From Rhyacichthys aspro (Eukaryota > Chordata > Actinopteri > Gobiiformes > Rhyacichthyidae), in contig CM072148.1 of assembly GCA_036850595.1 (NCBI GenBank), positions 7,243,118 to 7,307,117 on the forward strand: a stretch of DNA of 64,000 nucleotides, given 5' to 3'. A model generated the notes under the pieces. It searched no databases. It saw nothing but the letters and a program-made list of their open reading frames with translations, and was not told the origin of the DNA. A program made the translations under genes and the position numbers. Of the stretch, positions 24,630-36,880 are shown one piece after another (positions within the stretch are counted from its first letter, which is position 1; every line of letters starts with the position of its first letter).

Positions 24630-25640
24630 CTTTTGTCTTGGGGTCTGACTGTTTATCAAAAGAGCAAGTACCAAGAGACCAAGACTTTTATGATACGAGA
24701 CCAAGTCAAGACTGAGACTAGTGAATGATCCACTGTAACAGAGACAAGAGACAGTTGTAACGTCCAAACATTCAGTTTTTGACCAGGTTTAATCTCACAG
24801 AGAGGTTAGTGTTTAGTGAAGGAGGCAGATTTAGAGCAAGATGGTTAATTTAATATAAAATAATAGAGGTTCTTATTAGTGCTGTCAATTGATTATATTT
24901 TTTAATCATGTTAATTACACACATTAGTGATTAATCACAACTATTTACTGATGTCCAGTGCTCTCCTGTAAACACGATAAAAGGAGCCTCCTCAAAACTG
25001 GCTCCTTTTCAGTGTTGTACAGTTCATGTATTCTGGTCACAATAGTCCCTCTCGATGGCCCTTTAAAGGATGGTCACTTGTGTGATGTGAATGTTGTCTT
25101 GAAGCCCCCTGTCCTCAGCAGTATTAACACATCTGCAGTCTGTGGATAACCATTTGGTGAGGGCATTAGTTAGTTTTGCTGTTATTGTTTTATTGACAAC
25201 TTTGCTGCAGCTGCACTCCACTGGTGTCGTCTGCTGAGCACGGCTTTCTGACCTTTCAGCATTAGCATCTTTGCTAGCATCAGCAAAAATGTGCTTTGCT
25301 TGAATATGTTTTTTTAAACTGGTCATGCTTCATGTTATATATTTTAGATTAATTGCTGCGTTAACGTTGACAGCTCTTTTCTTTTCAGTCCTAAGAATTT
25401 GTGGTCTTGGTTGGACATCCAAGACTAAGACAATACGGGGTAAAAGTGAGTATGAGACCAAAAAACAAGACCGGGTAAAAATGAGTTTGAGACCAGGACA
25501 AGACCAAGACCTTTACATAATGGGCATAAGACCGTTCTCAAGACCAAGAGCAGCCTCGAGACCAGATTCATTCAAGAAAGCATTGTCACAGTGCTGTCCT
25601 CTCTCCTGCAGTCTCTCCCTTTGGAAAGTGAACCCCACTG
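24630..25640 (+). repeat. GACCAAGACC-rich dispersed repeat
   Basis: Phrases such as GAGACCAAGACTTTTATG, GACCAGGACAAGACCAAGACC and TCTCAAGACCAAGAGC dominate 24670-24740 and 25420-25570. The block AGGTTAGTGTTTAGTGAAGG at 24804 is matched on the opposite strand near 61145 and partly near 28630, so three copies are visible. The middle (24880-25330) may be unrelated insertion. The superfamily is not identified. Confidence 0.5.
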
Positions 25641-26149
25641 ATTGAACCAAAAGCTTACTGCAGTGGTTTGGTAGGGACTCGTCTTACCCCTTTTACGCCA
25701 AAGACAAGTTACCCTACCGACCTGTACCAGAAGAGGAGTGAGGTCACAAGCTTTTTTAACTTGGACCAAAGCTCATCCAAGACAGAGGTCACTTACAAAT
25801 TCTGAGAAATTAGAACATTACATACAAGATAATTAAAAGATGTCAAATATAAGTCCAGTGGTCAATATGTGATTGTATAAAATAAAATATATAAATCCAT
25901 GTTGATATTATATTAAAATATTTAAATTCATAGTACAATTGAAAAACTGAAGAACACCTTTCTTTTATTTATAATTCTTGCAAAGTTCTTTATTTTTAAT
26001 ATATTCCAGCAGTTAAAATGATAAATTACAGATGACTTAAGTTATCATACCCTCATCATTATAATATCTCCAAACTATATATTAGAATACTAAGTCCTTG
26101 AGCTGATGATGTCAAAGTGCAGACTGAGAAGAAAAAGACCTCCATAAGC

Positions 26150-26580
26150 CTCAGAAATTTGACTGTTTTTCACTCGCTGATTCTTTAATGCGATCAATGA
26201 CAAATTTTTGCATCTGGAGCTAACACTTCTTCACAGAGTAAAATGCATCACTAAAGTCTTTGCCATAAGATTTTAAGTCGTGCATTTCCTTTTGAGTGAA
26301 TTCCAGACGAGCCCCGGGGTCAAGGGCTTCTCTCAGTAACCACCACTCTATTGTTGGAGAAATCAACATAAGACTTGAGTTGTTCTCTCGCTGTGAGAGA
26401 AGTGTTTTGTTGCAGTCCTTTTGGTCCTTGAGTTATTCATGCACCTGAGCCACAGATGTGGACCCCTTATTCAAGTTTCCTTTCCCCTCAGATGGTATTG
26501 AAATATCCAGCTCTCACGGTACACCTGAGGAGCTGTTCCAGTCTCTCACTTTCAAACTGTTGTGATAAATGTGAGAAATC
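26150..26580 (-). pseudogene. Degraded coding relic, family not recognised
   Basis: On the minus strand from 26513 to 26150 one frame runs about 120 codons with only two stops (a TAA near 26432 and a TAG near 26220) and protein-like composition. It contains segments such as SPTIEWWLLREALDPGARLE and FTQKEMHDLKSYGKDFSDAF, then FVIDRIKESASEK. Just upstream (26514-26580) a frame offset by one base reads LSQQFESERLEQLL, suggesting a frameshift. Charged helical or coiled-coil character is likely. Two stops and a frame break argue for a decayed gene, transposon or processed copy. No splice sites or poly(A) tail were identified, and I do not recognise the family. Confidence 0.45.
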
Positions 26581-27002
26581 TCTAGTTTAAGATTTAGTGC
26601 TAATAAGGATTTCTCCATATTGTTCTAAAGGCTACAGAAGCACCTGCCAGCACATGCCTGATATATACAGTATTTACAGTTGTTCTAACCACGCTATCAA
26701 CACGCTCAACCATGATCAAACTGAAGAAAAATGAAGAAAAAAAAATTAGTAACATATTGTCTGCTTGGGTAAATATATAAGGTAAATGTGCATGTAAGGG
26801 CTGTGCATTGTACTGGATACAAAAATGAAAAAGGCTGTACACTCTTCGGCCTCTTTGGATTGACCCTGTTCTGCCTTCACAACTGCCTTAAATCTTCATG
26901 ATACAGTTTTGACAATGTGCTGGAAACATTACTGACAGTGACTTGTTCGAAACCAGTTTGATTCCAACGACATGGCCCAAAGTCTGTCCTCCCACACCAC
27001 CT

Positions 27003-27062
27003 CTACCAGCAGCAGCACCATCACCACCATCACCAGCAGCACCATCAGCACCATCAGCCTGT
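27003..27062. repeat. CAC/CAG/CAT trinucleotide array
   Basis: An imperfect trinucleotide repeat of CAC, CAG and CAT units. It reads as Ser/Thr-rich or Met/Val-rich in long but spurious frames on both strands. Confidence 0.85.
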
Positions 27063-27639
27063 TGATACAAGGCAGGATGGATCCATGTTGTTTACACCAA
27101 ACTCTGACCCTACCATCTGAACGTTGCAGCAGAAACGAAGACTCATCAGATGGTTTTCTGCATACCTCAGTTCTAACAAGTGGATATGTGAGTGACTGTT
27201 GCCTTTCTATCGTCTTGAACTGGTCTGCCCCTTGTCCTCTGACCTCTGGCATGAACAAGGCAATTTCTCCCACAGAACCGCCGCTCACTGGATATTTTCC
27301 CTTTTTTTCTCTCTCTCTGTAAACCCTAGAGGTGATTGTGCCTGAAAATCCCAGATCAGCAGCTGAAATCCCCAGACGTCTGCCACCAAGAATCATCTAA
27401 AATAAAATTTTGGGCACCATAAAATATCTCACACCAAAATTCTGGGTCATGATGTAGGATACCTTTAAACTTAAACATATGTTCCTTTTTTCGTCAAAGT
27501 GTGTGAAAATTATAGTGAAACTAAACGCAGCTCCAAAACTAAGAATGACACCCTCAGTGACAGTTTGTGTTGAATGTAGATGGAGCCACGCCTGAGCTTC
27601 CTGCTTGTTTATGGAGTTATTATTTTTATGGCCTGTCTC

Positions 27640-28210
27640 TTAGCATGCTGTGATCGTCCCAGGGCACCAGTGGCTGAGGAAGTGTGGCAAACCATATCTG
27701 GGCCCTCTTGCTAATTGAGCGCACCGCTGGACCCCAAGGTCTGCCTCGCTGACACTTTCTTAATCCATGGCTGTTTAACGCTGGCTCTGCTTGAGTAATT
27801 AAGCAGATAATCTTCAATTAAACTGAGTTCGACCCCCACGAGCCTATAGCCACATCGTAAGACAGATGGCTGTTGGCGCACATAGCTCCTCTTCCTCCAG
27901 ATAAATGGTCCCGTCCCCCGCCACGCTGCTTGGGCGCTGGCGTGCTTTATGGCAGCTGTGTGCGTGATCATTCTTTAGCACTGGACACGTATTAGAGAGC
28001 TGACACATCTTTGGCAACGTTTGTGCTGTTCAATATAAAATATACACAAGGATCTGTATTAATATTTAGCTAGGACGTGTTAGAAATGCAAACCCGTTTT
28101 ATATGAAGGGTTGGAGGTAGGGACATTCTGAGTTTCATCAAGGAATGTGTCTACGGCCTTGACCCAAAATTAATCATATGAGGCTAATTAAAGGCCATAA
28201 TAAATGCAGT
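27640..28210. promoter_or_regulatory. Candidate conserved regulatory block
   Basis: One of the most convincing non-coding islands. It is repeat-free and even in composition, with GCTAATTGAGC near 27710, GAGTAATTAAGC near 27794, CTTCAATTAAAC near 27812, and a second cluster CAAAATTAATCATATGAGGC / GCTAATTAAAGGCC near 28165-28196. Both strands are open for about 60-85 codons without motifs. It suits a strong developmental enhancer pair. Conservation is untested. Confidence 0.45.
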
Positions 28211-28360
28211 CATTTAAAAGCAGTGATTGGATGCAAACTTCTACCGTATTGATACATCTTTGCAGACTTTGCACATACGGATATTATAAGTGTAGAAGTA
28301 TTTCTGACTACCTGTCGTATACAACACGATTGCAAGAAAAGACTCAAAAAAAACTTTCTA

Positions 28361-28373
28361 CCACTAGATGGAG
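28361..28373 (+). promoter_or_regulatory. CTCF-like core motif
   Basis: CCACTAGATGGAG matches the CTCF core consensus on the plus strand. A second plus-strand match, CCAGTAGAGGGCGCTG, lies at 28701-28716 in repeat-like sequence. Confidence 0.35.
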
Positions 28374-28619
28374 TCAGGAACTCTTTTGCTGCAAATTAAA
28401 CTTCAACATTCAAAATGGAGTTGGCTTTTACTGGTTTTCAGCAAACAGTTGAGTATAGTAACAATGGCATACAGAGCTTTTCCACTGTTCCAAAGATGCT
28501 CTTCGTGGAAGCACATTGAACTGACAGAACTGAGGCTTATGCGTTTGTCAGAAAGAGATCCCAAAGAAGAGTCTTAAAGTCCAAGCACTATACGTCCGTC
28601 TAAGTCGAGTCCAAACTCA

Positions 28620-28980
28620 TGGAGGAGTTTGTATTTCTTGAGGGAGGCAGAGTTAGATCAATCGTTTTTTTTAATTAATGCTGCCTTGTGTAACTTTTAT
28701 CCAGTAGAGGGCGCTGTGTTGTGACATTTTCCGGTTTGTTTTTTAAAGGAAGCTTTCCAAAGCGGCAAGTTTGGAAGAAAAATACATGTCTTGTAAAACA
28801 GTAGTCATTTTAGTGTATTATGAATCTGCTATGGTCCAGTGTATTTCTGTCCAGCTGAGTCTGCTGTATCAGTGAGATGGGCACAATTCTACCAAATTAA
28901 ATAATTACGATAATATATATTTTTGGGGCTACAAAGTTTCGCAGGGTGGCTTTTAGCTAAAATAAAACGATAGAAGTTTT
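28620..28980. repeat. Dispersed repeat fragments
   Basis: 28638-28665 (TTGAGGGAGGCAGAGTTAGA) matches the family at 24820 and, inverted, at 61125. The following segment, with CCAGTAGAGGGCGCTGTG, has the look of fish interspersed repeats that carry CTCF-like cores. Boundaries are not resolved. Confidence 0.35.
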
Positions 28981-29480
28981 TAATCTAATAATGATTGTAA
29001 CAAATGAAGCAGTTGAGGTCTTGGTTTTGAGATGAGACCAAGAGAAGTAACAAGACTTGAATACTACATTTGAATCAGATCTGGCTGAATTCAGTGTTGA
29101 AATGATGTGTGCTACTGTTAAATTAAAGATTTACTTCTTTGATACAGCTTGTTGTAAATGGAACATCACAATGCAAACATAAGCAAAAAGTTCAAATGTT
29201 TTGGGCGAATTTTATATAGTACTCCCTCTGTATTAACCATAACACTACATATTGCTCCTTTAAGAAAACTGCAGCTGAATGTAGACACTTGTTTTGTTTT
29301 ACAGAGTAAGTTCGATTTTAAGGTGATAGCCACAGGTGCTCTTTTAAAACCAGTCGACCACAATTTATTTTGACTGGATTAAATCACAAATTCGAGTCAC
29401 ACTATTTTGTATAATCAGCATGTTCTTGGGCTAAATTTGCATATACACTAGTCTCTAACCTTAAATAAGCGTCACATTTC
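28981..29480. other. Gene-free stretch
   Basis: AT-rich sequence with overlapping 65-71 codon frames on both strands and no coding signature. Nothing is recognised. Confidence 0.4.
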
Positions 29481-29860
29481 CCTTCACCCAGGAGACAGAG
29501 ATTTATGGAACCCCTGTGCCATTTTAGTCCCACACTAATGATCCTCACGAGCTTATCAGCGGCGCTAACACCTGCACATAACCCCCAGCCCGCCGCCCCC
29601 TCCCTCTTCCTCTAACCACTCCTGTTTCCACGGCGATAATTAAGCCATCAAAGCACGCAACCGTGCCCGTCCGCCGTCTCGAAGGTGAGAATACAGGCCC
29701 CCATGTCAAGTGGAGTGCAGCCACCCGTGTGCCTCCTTAAAGGGGAAGGCACAAGGGACCGGCGCTGGGAAGTGTGTGTGTGTGTGTGTGTGAATGCAGG
29801 GGCGTGCTGGGATACGGCAGGCAGCACAGTGGTGAACACGGAGGCGGTTTGATACCCGTG
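29480..29860. promoter_or_regulatory. Candidate regulatory island
   Basis: A repeat-poor block with CACACTAATGATCC, AGCTTATCAGCGGCGCTAAC and CGGCGATAATTAAGCC. GC-rich stretches alternate with homeobox or GATA-like cores. It contains a short GT array at 29772-29792. Confidence 0.35.
29772..29792. repeat. GT microsatellite
   Basis: About ten GT units. Confidence 0.95.
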
Positions 29861-31260
29861 TGAGCTCTGATGTTTTCTTTTTTATTAGTTCTATTTTACT
29901 TGTGTTAAAGCTGTGGAAAAATATATGACATACCTTTCAGATGGTGGTCTGATAAAGGTGGGGTTAAAAAAATTCAGATGATTGAGATGGAGATAATCAA
30001 CACTTCGTGCAACAAACAGAATGCATTTCTTGTAATAAAAGATTCAAGGAGACGTCAGGAGAAATTTGTTGCCATGGATTTGCATTGTTTATACAACAGA
30101 AATGCTTCCTTAAAGAAAGAACTGTTCTTCTCTTTCATATGTGCAACAAGCTACTGGAGTTGTTCGGTTTATATTGCAAGTGCTATTCTTTGGCAACAGG
30201 GAAGCAGCATCGAGGCTGGTGAAGCTACAGCAGACTGAAAGCAAACTCTAGTCTAAAAGTTGTGACAGAGAAGACAATGGTGGACAAAATCAGTGCCATC
30301 TTTTACAATTCTAACATCCAGCATCATTTTTTAACTACCGCAAATGTAAAAGAGCACTGCTTGGTGTGAATAAGACTAAGACAAACACACCTGTCCTGAT
30401 GTGAGCTCAAATACTCGCACTAAACAAATACTGCGCCTTTTATAAATGTCTGTGTCTCAAAACCAAACAAAGTATCTCTCTAAAGTGACCTTTGTAGCTT
30501 CCTGCATAGGGATTTAATTCTAGGGCAACCCACCAAATTACCCACAACTGCAAGCATTCCCTGCTTACAATCCGACACTATTTGTCAGTGTTAGCTCCAA
30601 TGTTTCTATTCGCAGACACAGTTTGTGGTTTGTTTGTGCCAGACTTTTGCGGCGTCTGTTTGTGTGTCGTGTGAGCAGGTGCACAGGTGCAGGTGTGCAG
30701 GAGATGCAGACTCAGGAACTCACTTGGCACCACGCCAGGTGAGTAAAGTTTACCCCGTCCCAGCTGTGAGAGAGGGGCCAAGCCACGCGGCACGGGCCAC
30801 GCACATGGGGACCATATGCACATAAACTTACATAAACACTTGCACTGTCAACTCACACAAGTGCACAAACCACAGGCCTTTATCGTAGGACGAACGGATG
30901 TTAAGATTTGATTTGATTTTTAAAGGCGTAAAGTGATTTTAGGTGTTTTAAAGTCATTACATTTATTAACACCATGTGGCAGTGTTGTCACCCTGTATCC
31001 CACAAAACTCTAAAGGACGACAAACCCTTGTGTTTACACTTCTGCAGAAAAAAAGACTAGAACTAAGAACAGGACCAGTTCACATCTCCTTTTTCTGCAG
31101 CAAAATGATATAACAACATAAACTCTAAGATACAACAGACTGTCAACACTAAATCATGCAATAATATTTTTAGGACACATTACTTTTACATTACATTTTT
31201 AAAAGTGCTATATAAATAAAAACATAAATAAAGATTATTATTATTACATTCACAATATCT
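29861..31260. other. Gene-free stretch
   Basis: Short frames at 29978-30238 and 30578-30825 lack domains. A GC-richer patch with repeated CAGGTGCA-type words lies at 30670-30740. AT-rich sequence at 31140-31250 includes ATTATTATTA. Confidence 0.4.
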
Positions 31261-31269
31261 AAGGCATGC

Positions 31270-31545
31270 ACTTCACAAGCCTGGCCGGACAGACCCATTC
31301 TCTTTCATAGCTCAACACTTGCAGGCTACTGTTTGATCCGGACTTTCTGAATTTCCCGTTTGGTTTGAATCAAATCTTCAGATGTGAAAGCTCCAGAAGA
31401 CAGTGATATGCACCAAAACATCTGCTTTTTGTTTCGGCAAAAAGAGGTGGTCTCAGTCCGGACCAAACTGATTTGGCGATAGTTCGGACTTTCAGACCAA
31501 ATGTAGGAAGTCACGGTTAATTAAACACAAGAAGAAGAAGAAGTG
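31270..31545. repeat. Probable DNA-transposon remnant
   Basis: Starts with the block shared with 7504 (CCTGGCCGGACAGACCCATT). Inside are the facing phrases GATCCGGACTTTC and GTCCGGACCAAAC. It ends in a short GAA array (31531-31542). No target duplication was found. Confidence 0.4.
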
Positions 31546-32560
31546 AAACGGGGATATCGGTTGTGTATAAAAACCCATAACCCATAGATTTTGTTGTTTT
31601 ATGTTTTGTATGGTTCTATTTTTATCACTATCACTCAGCAGATGCCTCCTGGAAAGCCGACCGTTTCCTAATGAGCGTTTTAAATCATGACTGAAACATA
31701 AGCATTTGAAATTTAGCTGTCTGTATTCTATATTTACATTGATGTGTTGGCCCTACACCAGTCTGATTATTCTATTTCTCTGATTAAGCTGCAAAATGAG
31801 CCACTGCAGAAAAGCTGTCCACTGCCCACTGTCGTCACCAGACCAATCATTACTTTATCTGCTTTATCTTATGTTTTTTCAAATGTGTTGGTCTAGGAGC
31901 AGATTATTTTGCGTTTGTCTGATTGGTTGTATTGAATAGACGTTCAATCACATTCAGAGGTTGTTTAATCTGCATCCATTTGTTCAGAACAAATGAAATC
32001 GAGATGGAGCAGACTAACCTTTGTATAGAGGAGAAAAACTGGCTGTCCGGACTCTTGTGCCAACCCTGGTGTAGGTGAAAGGTGACTCTAATTTGCTCAT
32101 AGGGAAAGAAAGTGGCATCTTTTTATACATCCAACATGCACTTTTCTCTGGATATTCTTCAGACTTTTATTCATAACTTTATTCGGCTTCATCTGGAGAA
32201 ATGTAGAATCCTCCAAAAGAGATATTTTGTGACATAGTGCAGCCTTCAGGTGAGTGTCACGTATGAACAATGTATTTTTGTACATAACTTTCCACTTTTG
32301 TGATCTGTTGCCCGTATCTACAAACATTTACATGTCTTAGTGCAATAACAGAGTAAACACAGAGGTTCAGTCCCTAAAGCACATGCAGTAAAAGATGAAT
32401 TCATGTTTGTGCAATATATACAGTAGAAAACCCTTAAACATCCATGAACTTGGGGAAATGGATGCGCTGATGTCAATACATTAGACATGATTTCCACACT
32501 TAACTGTAAAGTTACATATGATTTCACAATGGCTCCAATCATGCAGTTGTTTTTCTGTTT
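31546..32560. other. Gene-free stretch
   Basis: AT-rich non-coding sequence with no recognised repeat or gene. Confidence 0.4.
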
Positions 32561-33080
32561 TTTTGTTCGTTTTTTTCGGGGTCAAAGCCAAAGCTACGTT
32601 TCAAATCCTTCGCGGCTCGCTCATACACTAACCCTGCCACACACACACAAAGGCAGCGTGATGGATTGTGTCGGACCCCTGTTCTTCAGCGGCTGGCTGC
32701 GTCCCCTCGTGTTACTGACAGCCTCTAATGGTGCTGGGAGACCTTGCGTAATTAGGAGAGCGTACGGCTGCCATGACGCCTGTCTCTCAGAAGCCGCTTC
32801 CTCCTGATGTTTTTCCTCGAGCACAAAACCCAGCAGCCCCCCACCTGCCCTGCTGCCGCCCGGCCCTCACACACACACACACACACACACACCACCTCTT
32901 TCTCTGCTCACTGCCCCCTGAATTGCTGCCGTCTGCTCTGGCTGGCGCAGTGCCCCCGGTGGCGGCGCGTTTGTGCTGTATCCCTGTGTAGTCGTACCTG
33001 GGGGAGGTAATTATCGGGACGAGCAGCATGAGGGTGGAGGGCCTGGTGCGATCACTGTGTGGATGTACTGTGGAAGGAAC
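32560..33080. promoter_or_regulatory. Candidate regulatory block, GC-rich
   Basis: A repeat-poor block with CpGs and GCGTAATTAGGAGAGCG near 32744, then a CA array at 32868 and GGAGGTAATTATCGGGACG near 33002. Overlapping open frames on both strands carry no domain. It appears to be a pair of enhancer-like islands around a microsatellite. Confidence 0.35.
32868..32892. repeat. CA microsatellite
   Basis: About twelve CA units. Confidence 0.95.
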
Positions 33081-34380
33081 GCACCACGGCCATGTATATG
33101 AATCCCTAAACTCAACTCATGGGCTTCATGCAGTGAGCTGAAAAGAATTACATTTTCTTTCTACCCAACTTTTTCCTTTTTCCTGTGCACTCTTCCCAAC
33201 CAACCCTGTATTTCCCCATTATTTCTCAGGTTTCTCTTTTCACTCATCCCTGCATCTGTTTTGACTCTCACACCGTTATCTAATTTCACTCCTGCTTTGA
33301 GGTGTTAAATCCTGGGTTCACACCTCCATCCGCAGGGCTTTGGGCTCCAACACCCGCCGAGCCTAATGAATCCTCTGAGCGTGAAAACAGACGACAGAGA
33401 TGCCACACATCTAAATATCTTCACTGCGATTGCTTTTGAGCACCTTCTTTGCTATAAGGTAATGGCTGAGTGAAAAAGAGACGCACGCAGACGGAATAAG
33501 ACAAGTAGTAATTACGTCTTTTGAGGACAGCGGCTCTGTGAGGCTTTAAAAGTAAGAGGGGGAAAAAATCCAAGGTAAATGAATCTATAAGATTAAACAG
33601 AGACACACATACATATAAGACATAGCAGAGCCCTTAGCTAGTTCGAACGGTGCCTGCCGAGTCCTTGTAGGTGACACATAAGCTTTCCTACAGCTCCCTA
33701 TTGCTCCCCTTAAACTCTGGTGTCTTTTTTCTTTGGGAAATCCATAACCATAAGCTGTTTTTATCCATATTACTCCATATTTTCTTGCTAAAGCTCCAGC
33801 CGTGTCCTTGCGGTTTCCAGTCTACTTTGTGATCGTTGACGTGTCCAGTCCCAGATCACATGTTTCTGGGACTTAAAGACCCCAATGTGTGTGACTTCTT
33901 ATTTATATCACCACAAAAAAGTATTTGGAGTAAAAGATTTGGTATTAAATCATTTGATGTTGATGAGGATTTAAGCCCTTTTATGGTTTTGATGGGCTCT
34001 CTTCTGCCACCCACAGACTTTTATATTTTAAATCAATGACAAAACATCTAAGCTGTTGTTTTGGAAGGGGTTTAGCAATTGTCAAAGAAGAACAAAGGGA
34101 AGGGTTTCCTTTTTTCCATTTGGAGTTTCTGGAGTTACTCATTTCCCACCAACACTGAAAACACTGCATGATCTTTACTGTAAACCTATGAGAAGATACT
34201 AGTACGCTAAAGGTGTTAGCTTCCTTGGCCTTTTCATTCATATTGTTTCCTCACCTGGCACATGTATCTCTGTGCCACTGCTGTCTCACGTCGTAAACTC
34301 GTTGGAGTAATCCCACATTTACCTCCAAGAACCATTCATAATTTCACCCAAATAACAGGAAATAGGTTTGTAGCTCCTCT
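33081..34380. other. Gene-free stretch
   Basis: 33290-33520 is moderately GC-balanced and could hold another regulatory island. The remainder is plain. No exon is seen. Confidence 0.4.
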
Positions 34381-34381
34381 T

Positions 34382-34421
34382 TGGCGGAGAGGTTAGTGCA
34401 GGAGGTTGGGAGTTCGAATCC
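34382..34421 (+). repeat. tRNA-like fragment (SINE head or tRNA relic)
   Basis: TGGCGGAGAGG (34382-34392) fits an RNA polymerase III A box and GAGTTCGAATCC (34410-34421) fits a B box. They lie only about 29 bases apart, against roughly 44 in a normal tRNA, so the anticodon arm is missing. No cloverleaf or CCA end is present. It is probably a decayed tRNA-derived SINE head. Confidence 0.4.
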
Positions 34422-34604
34422 CTAGCCCAGGTATATTTATTGACAAGGTACTCATGCTATGTTTGCAGTATAATGAATCTGCTGTGAGCATAACTGTGGA
34501 CCTTATCAGTGCAGTGGAATGTGAAGTTATGAGGCTCCCAGTTTACTAAACATCTCTCATCCTTGTTTAGAACTATGTGCTCCATTAAAGATGTTTTGGG
34601 GCAG

Positions 34605-34780
34605 TTCTGGCACATTTCCATCACCAAAAGGTGTCCAAAGAGCCCCTAAAAAGCATACCGTACGGTATCACTTTGGGGACTCTACAGCTAGGGGTCCCAG
34701 GTGGGTCTGGCTTTGTGAGGACATTTTGGGAGGAGCATAGTTCAACAAGGCAGTCAATCCTCACTCAAGCGAAAGCGAGT
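34605..34780. repeat. MITE fragment related to 9363
   Basis: The block TTTCCATCACCAAAAGG followed by GTCCAAAGAGCCCCT and a GTACGGTA core mirrors the subterminal region at 9397-9460 (TTTCCATCACCAAACAGGG...). The far end was not identified. Confidence 0.45.
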
Positions 34781-35640
34781 AGCAAAACAAAAAAAATTAA
34801 AAGAAAACGTTTTTTAAGCAGATTACTCCTCATTTTTGTGAAAAACAGAAAACATGCTAAATGTTGTACTTTTTCCCCAACAACAAAAGCTAACGGCTGT
34901 TTCTGGTTTTAAAAAGACTCAGCGACATATGGCTCTCATTTCATGAATTTAAACATTGTATTTCTTGTCTAAAATGTATTAAATGCAAGTGGAACCTTTG
35001 GCCTCAAATATCGAGTCCCTGAATTATAGGAAATTGCTGTAGCTCTGTGATTTTAATGTTGATAAAGATGTGAATAAAAACAAACAGTCTCATGTTTACT
35101 ACTGTTGATGTATCTCCAACTTGTCGCTGCCACCACCATTCTGTCTTTGTATAAATGACCTAAAAATGCATCACAGTTTCAAAAAGTCTGCTTCAAAATA
35201 TGTTTTATGTCTCAAAAATGAGCATGACTTTGTGGAACTTTGATGAAGTCATTGCTTACAAAACAGGTGCCACTTTTCAAGACCCAGCACATTGTAAACA
35301 GGTGCCTCTTGTAGGAGTTACCCGTCCCGTACCGACCCGACCCGAACCTTACCCATAGTAGTTTTTATTCCTTACATTTTCAACAAAACAGCCTCTTTTC
35401 TGTCTAACCCGGAGCCAGTCTCACGTGCTGTGGACACACACAAAGTAGAATAGATTTACAATGATCAGATTAGGGCTTACATTTCCCTTTGATCAGATTA
35501 CTAAAGATTGGAACCCGACGCTCTGATTGAAAATTCCCTGTGTTTAGATTGGATCTTTTTAGTGTGTTTTGATTTCGAAGGAGCCTTGTTTTATTATTAA
35601 TTCATTAAATCAAATTGTATTAATAGTGGAACATAAATAA
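34781..35640. other. Gene-free stretch
   Basis: AT-rich. A short tandem CCGACCCGACCCG occurs near 35332. No gene is seen. Confidence 0.4.
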
Positions 35641-36220
35641 TGGTGATTAATCGTTGACTGGAGGTGCTGAGGAAGGTCATTATACTGCAGCTCTGTGTCC
35701 GGTCAGTGGCCAGTGGTGCCGCAGGAAAGAGATATAACCTTTGTCTGAGGCACGGCAGATATACGAGGCAGGCGAGGATTATACAGCGAGGTCCTCGGCG
35801 CGAGATGGAGGGGGGGAAACGCCTGTGACCGTGGAATCATTTCAGCCTCTCTCGTTGTCTCTCCGGCTCCCTGGAGACCACACGCTGTCTGAGCCACGCA
35901 CCCACCCCGCCGCCCTCGCACCACCCCCGCCCTCCTCCTACCTCCCACCTTCCCTTCACCTCACCCTCCAATTCCCTAACTGCCTGCCGACGCCGGATGT
36001 CTCTTCTTCTTCTTCTCCTCCTCCTCCGTGCTGTGGCGAAGGGGGGAAGGTGGGAGGAGGTGGAGGAGCTGGGGGTGGGTGCAGGAGCTGGAGTCAGGTT
36101 CCTGTGCCGCTGCTGCCGCTGCTAAGTGCTGCAGCAAATCATGGCCGCATTAGGAATATGGGCAATTAGCACTGTGGCACATCCCTCCACACACACCCCT
36201 GCACTGACGCACACACACAG
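35640..36220. promoter_or_regulatory. Candidate regulatory block, CpG and CT rich
   Basis: GC-rich with a TCT/TCC pyrimidine run (36000-36027) and a GGTGGGAGGAGGTGGAGG purine run. A 142-codon plus-strand frame across it is dominated by Pro, Ser and Gly from low complexity. The 3' part (AATATGGGCAATTAGCACTG near 36156) is enhancer-like. Confidence 0.35.
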
Positions 36221-36479
36221 CAGCAGCTCTCACCGTATGGACCCACAACAAAATCAATCCACTTCAAATCAGTTGACACATAAATAAAAGGACATTTGGA
36301 ACAATTATTTACATTCATTTGTCATATTAATAATAAAAAAGCATCTGATACATTTTAATTTGGGAACTATTCAAAATAATTGTGTCTATAAATTCCTTTT
36401 CGTAGGCAACACAAAGCGCTTCAGGTTAAAGATTGCAAACAGCACCACTCACAACAAATATCCCTAAAAACAGAAATCC

Positions 36480-36840
36480 ATTTTTACAGCTGCGGCGTAC
36501 GGCGGATGCAGAGCAGGAGTTGCCGTTCCACCTTAAGAAAGGTACCTTAAAAGATTATCTCGGTTATTTCACCGCCACTGAGCCGGCACTAATAGTCCAA
36601 GGCAGATATTGAAGAGCAGCGCAGGGCCGCAGAGACCTATTAGAAATTCCCATCTACGCGCCTCATACATATTGATTTCTGACACCAAGCAGCAATGAAA
36701 GGCCCAGGGGAATAATATATTTAGCAGGGTTTGCTGTGAGGAGGTCACAGAGTGCATAAAGATTAGCTGCGCAGACCCCTGACAGGAGGACCGTGTGCCA
36801 GCCCAAACTGTAGACAGACAAACGCCTTCCTGTGCACGCG
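36480..36840. promoter_or_regulatory. Candidate conserved regulatory block
   Basis: A repeat-free, GC-balanced island containing GGCACTAATAGTCC near 36585, CTATTAGAAATTCC near 36637 and AAAGATTAGCTGCGC near 36758. It is open on the minus strand for about 90 codons without a domain. Non-coding constraint seems more likely than an exon. Confidence 0.35.
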
Positions 36841-36845
36841 CCCAC

Positions 36846-36880
36846 ACTCACACACACACACACACATATATACACACATG
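36846..36880. repeat. CA microsatellite
   Basis: CA array grading into CATATATACACACATG. Confidence 0.9.

Noticed and set aside
26929..27396. 155-codon minus-strand frame with Val/Met-rich repeats
   Set aside because: The central part is the translated CAC/CAG/CAT array and the rest has no domain.
35741..36169. 142-codon plus-strand open frame
   Set aside because: Pro, Ser and Gly rich from CT and GA low complexity in a CpG-rich block; no domain, no splice sites, and overlapping minus-strand frames.
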